64,000 nucleotides of DNA from DATAOG01 sp963757395 (GCA_963757395.1 CAVWRK010000005.1:124001-188000), one strand, 5' to 3'. Shown: positions 44,204 to 52,999, counted from the first letter of the stretch. The notes: generated from the sequence alone by a model not told the origin. A program made the numbers and translations.

Positions 44204-45736
44204 CTATCGCTCGCCGACCAGACCGCCTGCGGGTTCGGCCGGCCCCGAATCTGCGGGCGCTGCGGAACTGGCCGCCAATGGCGCCCGGCGCCGGTCGTTG
44301 GACCCGGCGGCGGCGACCGCCATGTCGTCCTGGCTGAACCTTGCGACGGCCAGAGCGCCCGCAGCTTGCACCGCTGCCGGGGCCGGGCTGGACGAGACGA
44401 CCTGGGGGCCATCCGAGGTCCAGCCTCGCGCCGGTGCGGTGCCAGAATCCGGCAGCAGCTCATCCAGCTGAGGAACGATTTGGCCGAGATCGAAGTTCGT
44501 GATCAGAGCACTGCCGCTGATGACGATTCCGAGCGCGAATCCGGCAAAGATCCCGCGGCTGATCAACAGAAGTCGCATAGCAGCTCGCGATCGAGCAGCC
44601 TCAGGCCGGGCCGACGCTGCTGACTGTCGGGACGTAGAGATTTCCGGTTCGACCTTGGCGCCCGCGAGTGCTCCGCGCGGCCAGCAAATCAGCTTACGGC
44701 CCGATGCCGCGATGGATAACTTGGCCTTGGCTTCGGGGGCGGCCGTTGTCGCGACGATGACCTCCCGGACCGACACGGCATGAGGTGCGACGACAGCTAC
44801 TTCCGATCGTGCGGTGGAATCTGTGGTCGGGCCGTGGTGACCCGGCGCGCCGGCCGCCGCCAACCCCCGGCGCAAGCTTGCGGCCGAGGCCGATCCGTGA
44901 CGCCATCTCCCGGCCTCGCGCCCGGTCTCGCTCGCCAGCCCGTGGCTCAGTTGGTCCCAAGGCAAGTCCCGGGCGCGCAAGCCCTGCAATCGGACCACGC
45001 CATCCGGACCGGCTCCCTCTTTCGCGCCAGCTGCACAAGCCCGCGGATCCGGCCGATCAACGAGCGCAGCTCGCTCGCCGGCGGGCGAACGTTTGACACC
45101 GGCTGAAGCCCCACCGTTCGGCGCGCGGCGCGACAGAGGCTCGACCGCGGCGACCGTTGCCGAGTCACGCGTCCGGCTCGCCCGGGCACCGGAACCCAAG
45201 ACTTCGGCCGGGAAGCGCGGCGCTGCCACCTCGCTCTCGCGACTGGCTCCGCGCCGCCCGAACACGCGGGCCATCCACCGCTTGGGCCGGCTCCTGGCGT
45301 CGACCTCCTCGCGCAGGCTCAAATGCCACGGAACGAGCTCTTGACCGTGCGACGTTGAGGCATTCATGAGCTTTGCCGCCTCGATGGTCTTGGCAAACCT
45401 CGGACGTGACGGTGGGCCCTTGCCCAGTGGTTGAGATCGGAGCGCCCGCGCGGTCGTCCGAAGCTCCTCGACTGGCGGCTGCTCTCGCGCCGATTTCAGT
45501 GATGCGTTGCCGCTGCGGATGCGCTCCGCCAGAGCACGTGCCGGGGCCGCAGCCCCGGTCAAGGGTGCAGGCGGCTCGTGGCTCAAGGCGGTTCGACGTT
45601 TTCGGGGCATCCCCGTCCCAGCTTTCGCTGTGTTGGAGATTTGAGCGAGAACGCGGACCGGCCCTTGGCTCATTCGGGTGGCGGCCCTGATGGCAGCCTT
45701 GTAGTTCCTCTTCTTCGCTCTATTGTTCCTAATCAT
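44204..45736 (-). CDS. Unknown low-complexity protein with one membrane helix
   Basis: A long open frame of about 510 residues, rich in Ala, Arg, Ser and Gly and probably largely disordered. The only confident structure is a membrane helix at MRLLLISRGIFAGFALGIVI followed by SGSALITNFDLGQIVPQLDE. The region ELVPWHLSLREEVDARSRPK also reads like real protein. The true start is unclear: ATG at 45736 (used), ATG at 45367, or others. Base composition is mixed. It could be a scaffolding or partition-like protein, but I can assign no function, and part of the frame may be chance. Confidence 0.4.
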   Translation of the reverse strand: MIRNNRAKKRNYKAAIRAATRMSQGPVRVLAQISNTAKAGTGMPRKRRTALSHEPPAPLTGAAAPARALAERIRSGNASLKSAREQPPVEELRTTARALRSQPLGKGPPSRPRFAKTIEAAKLMNASTSHGQELVPWHLSLREEVDARSRPKRWMARVFGRRGASRESEVAAPRFPAEVLGSGARASRTRDSATVAAVEPLSRRAPNGGASAGVKRSPAGERAALVDRPDPRACAAGAKEGAGPDGVVRLQGLRARDLPWDQLSHGLASETGREAGRWRHGSASAASLRRGLAAAGAPGHHGPTTDSTARSEVAVVAPHAVSVREVIVATTAAPEAKAKLSIAASGRKLICWPRGALAGAKVEPEISTSRQSAASARPEAARSRAAMRLLLISRGIFAGFALGIVISGSALITNFDLGQIVPQLDELLPDSGTAPARGWTSDGPQVVSSSPAPAAVQAAGALAVARFSQDDMAVAAAGSNDRRRAPLAASSAAPADSGPAEPAGGLVGER

Positions 45737-46297
45737 TGGTAGGATTCTTTTCCGTCGCAAGGCGCGCGGCCCCACGACCGTGCGACTGGTCGTGGCAGGC
45801 GTCCTCCTCAATCTGTTGCTCATGCACCACGGCTCCTGCGCGCACCCCGCGCCTCGAAGGTCGCCAACGTTCGACCGGCAGAGCGTGCCAGCGCACGCTT
45901 GCCGATGTCGCGCCGTCGGGTGCCGCAGGCGGGACTTGGCCAGCCGACCAAGCCCACGCATTTCCTCCTCCTGCCCATGACTGAGGCCATGGTCTCGCTG
46001 GTTGATCCAGCGATGCATTTTACGACCAGATTTGTGCGTTATTTTACAGAAAGATTCGTAAATTGTTATTCATATGTTGTGGATAACCGTCGGTCGAGAT
46101 CGAATCAAGTCAGAGTTGCCGGGAGCAGCCATCCTGGACATCTGCTGTGGCCGCAATGCCACAGGATTCTGCCCACCGGCCGCCGGTCGCAACTCCTGGG
46201 CTCGGGCGCCATGGGTTCGATCGGCCAGGCCGGCCTCGACGGCGCGACCGCGATCGTCCGCGGCAAGGCCGTCCAGAAATCCTGTATGGGTCGGCGG
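45737..46297. other. 561-base gap with AT-rich patch and perfect DnaA box
   Basis: The patch 46010-46100 is the most AT-rich stretch that I noticed in the window. It contains TGTGGATAA at 46078-46086, the exact reverse complement of the DnaA-box consensus. No gene is convincing here. It lies upstream of the unknown gene and downstream of phaR. Confidence 0.5.
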
Positions 46298-46957
46298 CTA
46301 GCTACCGTCCTGCGGCTCGCGGCGGGTGATGGCGAGCTCTGAGATCTGTTTCTGCAGGACATCAATTTTTTCGTTCAAATCTTTGATCTGACTAGATGTA
46401 TCGGCGTCGGCCGGCGCCTGTGGGGAAAACGGGTACTCGGAATTGCCGGTGTCCTCGGCGCCAGGCACGGGGGTGAACATGGTGGCCGCGCGCTGCAGCA
46501 GCTCCATGTTCTGGCGTGCCATGTCCTCGAACGGGCCGATCGGGAAGAAGCGGCCGAGCGTGCCCTCGATGTAGCGCCGGATCTGGACCTGGTTGCGCGC
46601 GAAGTTCTCCATGCTGAGCTCGAGATAGCGCGGCAGGAAGGCACGCAGGCTGTCGTCGTAGAAGCCGATCAGCTGGCGCAGGAAGTTGATCGGCAACAGG
46701 TTCCGCCCCTTGCTGTCCTCCTCGAGGATGATCTGGGTCAGGATCGACCGGGTCAGGTCCTCGCCGCTCTTGGCGTCGTAGACCACGAAATGCTCGCCGA
46801 CCCGGACCATCTTGCTGAGGTCGTCGAGGGTGACGTAGCTGCTGGTGGCGGTGTTGTAGAGGCGGCGGTTGGCATACTTCTTGACCACCGCGACCTTTTG
46901 GCCGCCGTTCGGGCTCCTGTCCTTGACCTCGACCATCGCCGCAGCGGGCCTCTGCAT
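46298..46957 (-). CDS. phaR: Polyhydroxyalkanoate synthesis repressor PhaR
   Basis: A 219-residue regulator of polyhydroxyalkanoate storage that binds both DNA and PHA granules and represses phasin genes. The conserved N-terminal DNA-binding domain VVKKYANRRLYNTATSSYVT is followed by DLTRSILTQIILEEDSKGRN and the PHB-accumulation domain NFLRQLIGFYDDSLRAFLPR. The C-terminus is a predicted coiled coil (IKDLNEKIDVLQKQISELAI). ATG at 46957 is used, with ATG at 46936 as an alternative. No phaA/B/C genes are nearby, so it acts in trans. Confidence 0.93.
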   Translation of the reverse strand: MQRPAAAMVEVKDRSPNGGQKVAVVKKYANRRLYNTATSSYVTLDDLSKMVRVGEHFVVYDAKSGEDLTRSILTQIILEEDSKGRNLLPINFLRQLIGFYDDSLRAFLPRYLELSMENFARNQVQIRRYIEGTLGRFFPIGPFEDMARQNMELLQRAATMFTPVPGAEDTGNSEYPFSPQAPADADTSSQIKDLNEKIDVLQKQISELAITRREPQDGS

Positions 46958-47037
46958 GAGCGCTCGGATTCGGCGCCGAGCCTAGCGCAGAAAGGCGGGG
47001 CTGGGCCAAGCTTTTTTTGCAGCGCGAAAACGCGCCC

Positions 47038-47754
47038 TTACGCCGGTTGGGCGAACCGCTGATAGAGGTAGCCCGCAAGGCCGCCGAGGAGCGTCCACGA
47101 CAGGAGCGTCGTGAGGGTGACCGCGACCACGAACTGGTGCGAGAGCATCTCGGGCACATGGGTCTCGACCGCGGCCAACTGGGGCGCGCCGACCAGATGC
47201 GGCGCCGCGATCAAGAGGATCGCGAGCACGGCCGCGAGCGGCGTGGTCCGGAACGCGATCAGCCAGAGCCCGACCGCAGTTGCGAGCGCGGTCGCGAGCC
47301 ACCAGATCTGGCGCGGCTCGAGCGGCGCGGCCGGCACGCCCGGCAATTCCGGCGGCAGTCCCAGGCTCGGCGCGATCACGCACACGGCAAAGCCCCCGAG
47401 CCCCCAAAGAAAGCCCTCGCGCCAGGTCACCGGCCGGCCCAGCAGGACCAGGAGCCCGATCAGCATCAGGCCGAAGCCGATCCAGTCGAGCACGTTGAAG
47501 AGCGCCGTATAGACGTTGCGCTCGAAGCCGGCAGCGGGCTGCCACGCCGCGGCCCCATGGTCGTGCTCATGAGCGCCGGCGATCGCCGCCGCAAGCGGCT
47601 GGCCGGCCGGGGCCGGCGGCTCGGCCGCCTGCTCGTACACCTCCGCATGCAGGATCAAAGGTACGGTGCCGAGCTGCTGGGCGAGGGTCACCACCATGCC
47701 GACGATCAGGCCCGCAAGGGCGGACGAGAAGATGATCGCACGCAAAGCTGCCAT
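47038..47754 (-). CDS. cbtA: CbtA, predicted cobalt transporter subunit
   Basis: A 238-residue inner-membrane protein with five to six helices. MAALRAIIFSSALAGLIVGM is the typical first helix, AGAHEHDHGAAAW is the His-rich loop between helices 1 and 2, and YTALFNVLDWIGFGLMLIGL follows. CbtA is a predicted cobalt importer subunit almost always found with CbtB and under B12 riboswitch control, as here. It starts 12 bases after the cbtB stop. Cobalt uptake serves cobalamin synthesis. Confidence 0.92.
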   Translation of the reverse strand: MAALRAIIFSSALAGLIVGMVVTLAQQLGTVPLILHAEVYEQAAEPPAPAGQPLAAAIAGAHEHDHGAAAWQPAAGFERNVYTALFNVLDWIGFGLMLIGLLVLLGRPVTWREGFLWGLGGFAVCVIAPSLGLPPELPGVPAAPLEPRQIWWLATALATAVGLWLIAFRTTPLAAVLAILLIAAPHLVGAPQLAAVETHVPEMLSHQFVVAVTLTTLLSWTLLGGLAGYLYQRFAQPA

Positions 47755-47765
47755 CGTCCGTCCCC

Positions 47766-47963
47766 TCAATGACAGGGAAAGGCATTGGAATGCCGGGTGT
47801 CATGCGCGGCGTTGTGGATCACGTCGAGGTGCGAGAACCCGGCCATCCCGACGATCAGCAGCCCGAGCAGGATCGCCAGCAGCGGCGGCATCGCGGTCGC
47901 GAGCGACCGGCTGGCGGCGGCCGCCGGGACGGGCTGAGCAGTCGACGATCCAGGCGATGACAT
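47766..47963 (-). CDS. cbtB: CbtB, predicted cobalt transporter subunit
   Basis: A 65-residue protein with one membrane helix (MPPLLAILLGLLIVGMAGFS) and the diagnostic C-terminal metal-binding segment HNAAHDTRHSNAFPCH. CbtB partners CbtA and is thought to present cobalt. The ATG at 47963 is preferred because it gives the normal short length. It is the first gene after the cobalamin riboswitch leader, so cobalt import is expected to fall when B12 is plentiful. Confidence 0.92.
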   Translation of the reverse strand: MSSPGSSTAQPVPAAAASRSLATAMPPLLAILLGLLIVGMAGFSHLDVIHNAAHDTRHSNAFPCH

Positions 47964-48123
47964 GAGCGGGGTCCTCCTCGCGAGCTGACGACAGGGTGCC
48001 GCGGCGGCGGTGCGAGGGCCCGCATCGAGCGGTTGCGGGCGCCATGGCCCAAGCCGGCCGTCCCGACGCGAGCCGCCGTCTGCCACACCTCGAGGGGACA
48101 CCCCGCCCGGTCGCAGGCACGTG

Positions 48124-48300
48124 CGGCGACGGCAGGTCTCCTGGCTCGCGGGTCGTCGCCGGGATCGGCCTTCCCGAAGCAAGCGCTTCAGTGGCACCCG
48201 CGGATCGCGGCTCGCCGCCTACAGTTGCGGGGGCAGCGCCGGCCTGGGATCCGAAGATCCGCACCGGCTTCCCTTGTCAGCCCGCCTGGGCACCGTCGCG
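48124..48300 (-). promoter_or_regulatory. Cobalamin (B12) riboswitch upstream of cbtBA
   Basis: Minus-strand reading shows the class signatures in order: AAGGGAAGCCGGTG near the 5' end, GCTGCCCCCGCAACTGT, GCCACTG followed by GGGAAGGC, GACCCGCGAGCC and the B12 box GCCAGGAGACCTGCC near 48145-48130. The element ends about 160 bases before cbtB. The ligand is adenosyl- or another cobalamin, and binding should shut off cbtBA expression. The exact ends were estimated by eye. Confidence 0.92.
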
Positions 48301-48460
48301 GATCGACTATGGCGGGCTTCGCGCCCGGCTTCAAGCGCGATCGGCCTGCGAGCGCCGGCGCGGATCACGGCCGGCCGGCGCCTCCCGGTGAAGTCGCGAA
48401 TTCTGTTTGAGCGGGAGCGCCCTCTGGCTACAACGGGGGCTCGCCAACCGGGAGGCCGTG

Positions 48461-48757
48461 ATGCCCTATGCGATCATCACCCGCGACAAGCCGAACTCGC
48501 TGCAGCTGCGCAACGACACGCGCCAGGTGCATGTGGACTACCTGACCGCCAACCAGGACAAGCTGCTCGCCGCCGGCGCCCAGGTCGCGGACGATGGCCA
48601 GGGCGGCTATGGCGGGATCATCATCGTCGACACCGAGGACCGCGCCGAGGCCGAGGCGTTCATCCAGAACGACCCGTTCACCAAGGCCGGCCTGTTCGCG
48701 GGCATCGAGGTGGTCCGCTGGCGCAAGGCGTTCTTCGACAAGCAGCGCCTGATCTGA
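48461..48757 (+). CDS. YciI-family protein
   Basis: A 98-residue single-domain YciI-like protein: MPYAIITRDKPNSLQLRNDT, HVDYLTANQDKLLAAGAQVA with the conserved His, and AEAFIQNDPFTKAGLFAGIE with the D-P-F motif. The ferredoxin-like fold and conserved His/Asp suggest an enzyme or ligand binder, but no general function is known. A GGGAGG box sits seven bases before the ATG, fixing the start. The gene stands alone, divergent from the riboswitch leader. Confidence 0.9.
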   Translation: MPYAIITRDKPNSLQLRNDTRQVHVDYLTANQDKLLAAGAQVADDGQGGYGGIIIVDTEDRAEAEAFIQNDPFTKAGLFAGIEVVRWRKAFFDKQRLI

Positions 48758-48921
48758 TCCGGGCAACGAGAGCGAGGGATCACGGCAACGGCCGCGCCCC
48801 GGTGGCTCTGATCAGGACTCGACCCTTCACCGTCGGAGTGAGCGAGCTTGCGCGGCGCTGGCAGAGGCCTGATTGCGGACCGTCGTTGACTCTGACGCCA
48901 TGGTAGCGGAAAAGCCGCCGC

Positions 48922-49440
48922 ATGGACGCTGTGATTGCCTGGCTCGATCGCACCCATGCCGGTGATATCGCCAGTATCATTGGAGTCGTGATGGCCCTGA
49001 TCGGCTTCGCGGTGACGATCTGGAACGTCAGAGCGTCCAAGGCTGCTGCCCTTCGTGCCGAGGACGCGGCCAACCAGGCGCGCAGAGCCATCCGCTTCTT
49101 CGACGTGGTGGCCGAGGTCTCGACCGCGATCGCGACCATGGAGGAGATCCGCAGGCTGCATCGGGACAGGACTTGGTCTATCCTACCCGACAGGTACAGC
49201 GCGCTGAGGAAGTCGCTCGTCACGATCAGGGGCTCGGTTCCGGACCTATCGGATGACGAGCAAGCCCGGATTCAGGCGGTGATCAACTTTCTCGCCGATC
49301 TCGAAGGAACTGTGGAGCACGGCTTGGAACAGAACCAGCCGCCCGCTACGATTGCGAGTTGGAACCAGCTCGCATCGGGGCACATCATGGAGCTGCAAGA
49401 GGTGCTTCTGAGGTTGAAGAGCAAGGCAGGAGTGCACTGA
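48922..49440 (+). CDS. Unknown protein with N-terminal membrane helix
   Basis: A 172-residue protein. A single membrane helix (about 16-36, IASIIGVVMALIGFAVTIWN) is followed by a charged helical region that is probably a coiled coil (RASKAAALRAEDAANQARRA), then FFDVVAEVSTAIATMEEIRR and a helical C-terminus. GC content is lower than in neighbouring genes. It is immediately followed (TGAATG) by a second unknown gene, so the pair is one unit. No family is recognised. Membrane-anchored helical proteins of this shape in accessory two-gene units are sometimes defence or stress components, but nothing here proves it. Confidence 0.7.
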   Translation: MDAVIAWLDRTHAGDIASIIGVVMALIGFAVTIWNVRASKAAALRAEDAANQARRAIRFFDVVAEVSTAIATMEEIRRLHRDRTWSILPDRYSALRKSLVTIRGSVPDLSDDEQARIQAVINFLADLEGTVEHGLEQNQPPATIASWNQLASGHIMELQEVLLRLKSKAGVH

Positions 49441-49816
49441 ATGGACCAGCGTCTGGCACGGCTTGTCCAAAAGATCCATGAGAGGACGAGTTCTGGGGGT
49501 ATCAAATGGGAAAAAAGCCCTTCTCGAGGATTCGTAGCCTCTTTTCCGACTTACTCGATCGGGCTCACGCTCATCGACGGCCAAGCTGGCGATCAGGTGC
49601 AGATGTCAATCTACAACGAAGAAGGTGAATTGGTAGAGAGCTTCTCAGCAACCGACCTTCAGGCAGCTTTCGGCAGCGGGTCGACGGCCTCACGGGGGTC
49701 TGTTGCCGCCTTCCGACTTTGAGGTCCTGATGCACGATTTGTACACTACAGCGCGCCGCAGGGCGATGGGTGCGGATCGCGTGGTTGGTCGGATCCTCAT
49801 GGATCTCGAACGCTAG
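49441..49816 (+). pseudogene. Unknown partner protein (frameshift near its end)
   Basis: Starts on the base after the stop of the upstream unknown gene. The product begins MDQRLARLVQKIHERTSSGG, then IKWEKSPSRGFVASFPTYSI and MSIYNEEGELVESFSATDLQ, a compact beta-rich domain. The frame shown ends at 49722, but one extra base near 49690 would carry it into GLLPPSDFEVLMHDLYTTAR and RRAMGADRVVGRILMDLER, ending at TAG 49814-49816, which is far more protein-like. The corrected length is about 124 residues. The family is unknown. With its membrane-anchored neighbour it forms a candidate undescribed two-gene system. Confidence 0.6.
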
Positions 49817-49868
49817 CGACAGCCGCAATTTGCCCGATATCTGCCAGCGTACGTCGTAGGAGAATTCG

Positions 49869-50696
49869 ATGCTTTTCGTGGAAGCAAGTGGGGTCCGGAT
49901 TCCGGCGTTGGGCTTGGGCACCTTCCGGCTCGAGGGCGCGGTCGCGCGCCGGATGGTCACTTATGCGCTCGAGATCGGCTACCGGCACATCGACACCGCC
50001 CAGATGTACGGCAACGAGGCCGAGGTCGGCCAGGCGATCGCGGCGTCTACCGTGCCGCGCGGCGAGATCTGGCTGACCACCAAGATCTGGCCCGACCACT
50101 TCCGGGACGGCGAGCTGCAACGCGCGGCCGAGGAGAGCGTGCGCCGGCTCAAGACCGAGCCCGACCTGCTGCTGCTCCACTGGCCGAACCCGAAGGTGCC
50201 GCTCGCCGAGACCATCCGGGCCCTGAACGACGCCAGGCGCCGCGGCCTCGCCAGGCACATCGGCATCAGCAACTCGCCCGCGGCGCTGATCCGCGAATCG
50301 GTCGCGGCGAGCGAGGCGCCGCTGCTCGTCGACCAGGTCGAGTATCACCCCTATCTCAGCCAGCGCGCCGTGCTCGCGGAGTTGCGCGCTCAGGGCATGG
50401 CGCTCACCGCCTATTCGCCGATCGCCCAGGGCAAGGTTTTCTCGGACCCCGTGCTTCAGCGGATCGGCGAGCAGCACGGCAAGACCCCCGGCCAGGTGAC
50501 GCTCCGCTGGCTGCTCCAGCAGGACGGCGTCAGCGCGATCCCGCGCTCCTCCCGCGAAGCCCACGCCAAGGCCAATTTCGAGATCTTCGACTTCTCCCTG
50601 TCGGACGCCGAGATGGCCGAGATCTCGGGGCTCGCCCGCCCCGGCGGCCGGATCATCAGCCCCGGCGGCATGGCGCCCGCCTGGGACCGCGAGTGA
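49869..50696 (+). CDS. Aldo/keto reductase
   Basis: A 275-residue NADPH-dependent reductase of the AKR superfamily (diketogluconate-reductase-like group). Catalytic residues are visible: IGYRHIDTAQMYGNEAEVG (Asp and Tyr, about 40-45), WLTTKIWPDHF (Lys about 71) and DLLLLHWPNPKVP (His about 103). The C-terminal GVSAIPRSSREAHAKANFEI is the cofactor phosphate-binding segment. The substrate, probably a ketone or keto-sugar, cannot be fixed. It is transcribed alone and converges on the YbaK-like gene. Confidence 0.9.
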   Translation: MLFVEASGVRIPALGLGTFRLEGAVARRMVTYALEIGYRHIDTAQMYGNEAEVGQAIAASTVPRGEIWLTTKIWPDHFRDGELQRAAEESVRRLKTEPDLLLLHWPNPKVPLAETIRALNDARRRGLARHIGISNSPAALIRESVAASEAPLLVDQVEYHPYLSQRAVLAELRAQGMALTAYSPIAQGKVFSDPVLQRIGEQHGKTPGQVTLRWLLQQDGVSAIPRSSREAHAKANFEIFDFSLSDAEMAEISGLARPGGRIISPGGMAPAWDRE

Positions 50697-50699
50697 GGC

Positions 50700-51196
50700 T
50701 CAGCGGGTGATCGCCGCGACCGTGGCGCCCAGCGCGGTGATCAGGTCCTCGGGCGACAGCTCGATCTCGAGGCCACGGCGGCCGCCGTTGACGAACACGC
50801 TCCCGTGCGCGCGCACCGAGCCGTCGACCACCGCGGGCACGAGCTGGCGCTGGCCGAACGGGCTGATGCCGCCCTTGACGTAGCCGCTCGCCCGCTCGGC
50901 CCGTGCGCAGGTCCGCCATGCGCGGCGCGCTTGCCGCCCACGGCGGCCGCCAGCGCCTTCAGGTTCAGCTCGCGATCGGCCGGCACCAGGCTCACCACGA
51001 GCCTCCGCTCGTCGACCATCGCCATCAGCGTCTTCAGCACGCGCCCGGGCTCGACCACCATCCGCCCGGCCGCCTCGAGCGCTATGCTCCCCGGCGGACC
51101 CCCGAAGTCGTAGGCGTGCAACCTGAACCCGACGCCCGCCCGCTCGAGGGCCTGGACCGCGGGCGTCCCCGCGCTTGCTCTCGCTTTCGACTTCAC
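50700..51196 (-). pseudogene. YbaK/EbsC aminoacyl-tRNA deacylase (two single-base insertions)
   Basis: Likely Cys-tRNA(Pro)-type deacylase that removes misacylated amino acids. The N-terminus GTPAVQALERAGVGFRLHAY and RVLKTLMAMVDERRLVVSLV are classical YbaK. After ALAAAVGGKRAA the frame breaks: an extra C near 50916 and an extra G near 50902. Corrected, it continues SGYVKGGISPFGQRQLVPAV, GSVFVNGGRRGLEIELSPED and ends at the TGA at 50700. The corrected length is 164 residues, normal for the family. It lies 25 bases after the second ABC permease gene on the same strand. Confidence 0.83.
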
Positions 51197-51221
51197 GGTC
51201 AGAACGGTCAGACGCTCGCCG

Positions 51222-52034
51222 TCAGCTGCCGACCTTGGCCAGCACGTCGGCGCGGAGGAAGCGCTCGATCACCAGCATGAAGGCGACCGAGGGCACCAGG
51301 AGGATCAGCGCGGTGATCGAGGCGATCTGGTAGTTGCCCTCCATGCTCGCCCGGAACAGGAGGAGCGGCAGCGTGGTGACGTCGGGGACGCCGACGAAAT
51401 AGGTGCCGGTGAACTCGTCCAGGCTCTCGAGAAAGACGAAGATCGCGCTCGCCATGATGCCCGGCGCCGCGAGCGGCAGAGTGACGCTCGTGAACGCCTG
51501 CAGCGGCGAGGCGCCCATGTTGCGCGCGGCGTCCTCGAGCTCGCGATCGACCGCGGCGAACGCGGCGCTCGAGATCCAGACCGCGAACACCAGGCCGTGC
51601 ATGGTGTGGACCAGGACGACGCCGGTGATCGTGCCATTCAGGCCGAGGCTGTAGAAGATCCGGGCGATGTTGATGTAGACGGCGAGGCTCGGGAACGCCT
51701 GCGGCAGGAGAAACGCGAGCAGGATCAGGCCGCGCAGCGGCAGCGCCCGGCGGGCCAGCGCATAGCCGCAAGGGATCGCGACCAGGAGACAGGCCGCGAC
51801 CGTGAACAGCGCGATCCCGATGCTGGTCCCGAGCGAGACCATCGCGTTGCCCTGCGGCCGGAACACCCGCTGCCAGAACGAGAAGCCGTACTCCAACGGC
51901 AGCTTGTGGGGAAAATACCACTTCTCGGCGACCGCCCAGAACAGCATGTTGACCAGCGGCCCGAAGATCGCGAAGGCGAGCAGGCCGAGTACGATCCCGA
52001 GCGCCGCCCGGCGGAGCGCCACTGCCACCCTCAC
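51222..52034 (-). CDS. ABC transporter permease (PotC-like)
   Basis: A 270-residue inner-membrane permease with six helices. The EAA loop that contacts the ATPase reads ELEDAARNMGASPLQAFTSV (about residue 170). The sequence pattern fits spermidine/putrescine or iron-type importers. The GTG at 52034 overlaps the upstream permease stop (GTGA), showing translational coupling. No solute-binding protein or ATPase is encoded beside the pair, which is unusual for this transporter class. Confidence 0.87.
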   Translation of the reverse strand: MRVAVALRRAALGIVLGLLAFAIFGPLVNMLFWAVAEKWYFPHKLPLEYGFSFWQRVFRPQGNAMVSLGTSIGIALFTVAACLLVAIPCGYALARRALPLRGLILLAFLLPQAFPSLAVYINIARIFYSLGLNGTITGVVLVHTMHGLVFAVWISSAAFAAVDRELEDAARNMGASPLQAFTSVTLPLAAPGIMASAIFVFLESLDEFTGTYFVGVPDVTTLPLLLFRASMEGNYQIASITALILLVPSVAFMLVIERFLRADVLAKVGS

Positions 52035-52861
52035 GGCCGCTCCTCCCGGACGGCGTGGCGGAGGTAGACCCAGGCGACCAGGCCGGTCATCAGGTAGGAA
52101 ATAAAGCCAAGCGCGTTGGCGACGCCGTAATCGCCGTAGGCGTTGATCCGGAACGACATGTCGACGGTCAGCATGGTCGGCGACTGGGCGTTGATCATCA
52201 GCGGCACCGAGAGCACCGACATCATGATCACGAACGACAGGATCAAGCCGACCACGAGCGTCTGACGGACCTGGGGGAGGACGATCTCGAGCAGGACGCG
52301 CAGGCGAGAGGCGCCGAGGTTGCGCGCGGCCTCGATCGTCGCCCGGTCGAGCGCCGCCATGGCGCCCGCGACCAGGAGGGCCGTGAACGGCGTCTGCTTC
52401 CAGACGAAGGTCACGACGATGCCGCGCCAGTCGAGATAGCTCTGGGCATCGAGCGGCGTGTACAGGCCGAGCCCGACCAGGGTGTTGTTCATCATGCCGT
52501 TCTTGGCGAGGAAGGTGCGCATCAGCTGGCCCGCGACCACGAACGGGATGAACAGCGGCCAGCGATAGAGCCAGCGCAGCACCGCGACCGCGCGCGGGCT
52601 CTCGCCGAGGGTCAAATAACCGCCGATCGCGACCGCGCCAACCCCGATCAACCCGGTCGAAAGCCCGATGATCAGGACCGTGAACACAAGGTCCCGCCAG
52701 TAGAAATCCAGCGCCTTGGTGAAATTCGCGACCGTCCAGGCGCCACCCTCGCCCTCGAACGCCGTCACCAGCGAGAAGCCAAGCGGATAGACGAACAGCG
52801 CCAGCAGGATCACCAGCGCCGGCGCCACCAACGCCAGCGAGATCAGCCGCGATTCCCGCAT
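52031..52861 (-). CDS. ABC transporter permease (PotB-like)
   Basis: A 276-residue permease with six helices, beginning RLISLALVAPALVILLALFV. Its EAA loop is LDRATIEAARNLGASRLRVL (about residue 170). It partners the second permease, whose GTG overlaps its stop. Together they would form the membrane channel of a polyamine-, thiamine- or iron-type importer, and the substrate is not evident. The binding protein and ATPase must be elsewhere. The 139 bases upstream show no other gene. Confidence 0.87.
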   Translation of the reverse strand: MRESRLISLALVAPALVILLALFVYPLGFSLVTAFEGEGGAWTVANFTKALDFYWRDLVFTVLIIGLSTGLIGVGAVAIGGYLTLGESPRAVAVLRWLYRWPLFIPFVVAGQLMRTFLAKNGMMNNTLVGLGLYTPLDAQSYLDWRGIVVTFVWKQTPFTALLVAGAMAALDRATIEAARNLGASRLRVLLEIVLPQVRQTLVVGLILSFVIMMSVLSVPLMINAQSPTMLTVDMSFRINAYGDYGVANALGFISYLMTGLVAWVYLRHAVREERP

Positions 52862-52999
52862 GCCTTGCCCCCTCCCCGTATGCCCGCATTGACGGCATCC
52901 ATTCGATTCGTGTCAATGATCAGGGGCGGATGATCTTTCGCTGGGGGACGGCCACGCCCACGACGTCGCCATCGTCGCCTACCACCGAGGGAGCGAGTC

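Noticed and set aside
45723..45984. Small plus-strand frames starting with hydrophobic residues
   Set aside because: Short, overlapping each other in different frames, with Arg/Pro-rich tails and no ribosome site.
48010..48906. A 298-codon plus-strand frame over the cbtB leader
   Set aside because: It overlaps the cobalamin riboswitch and the YciI gene and has no protein-like features.
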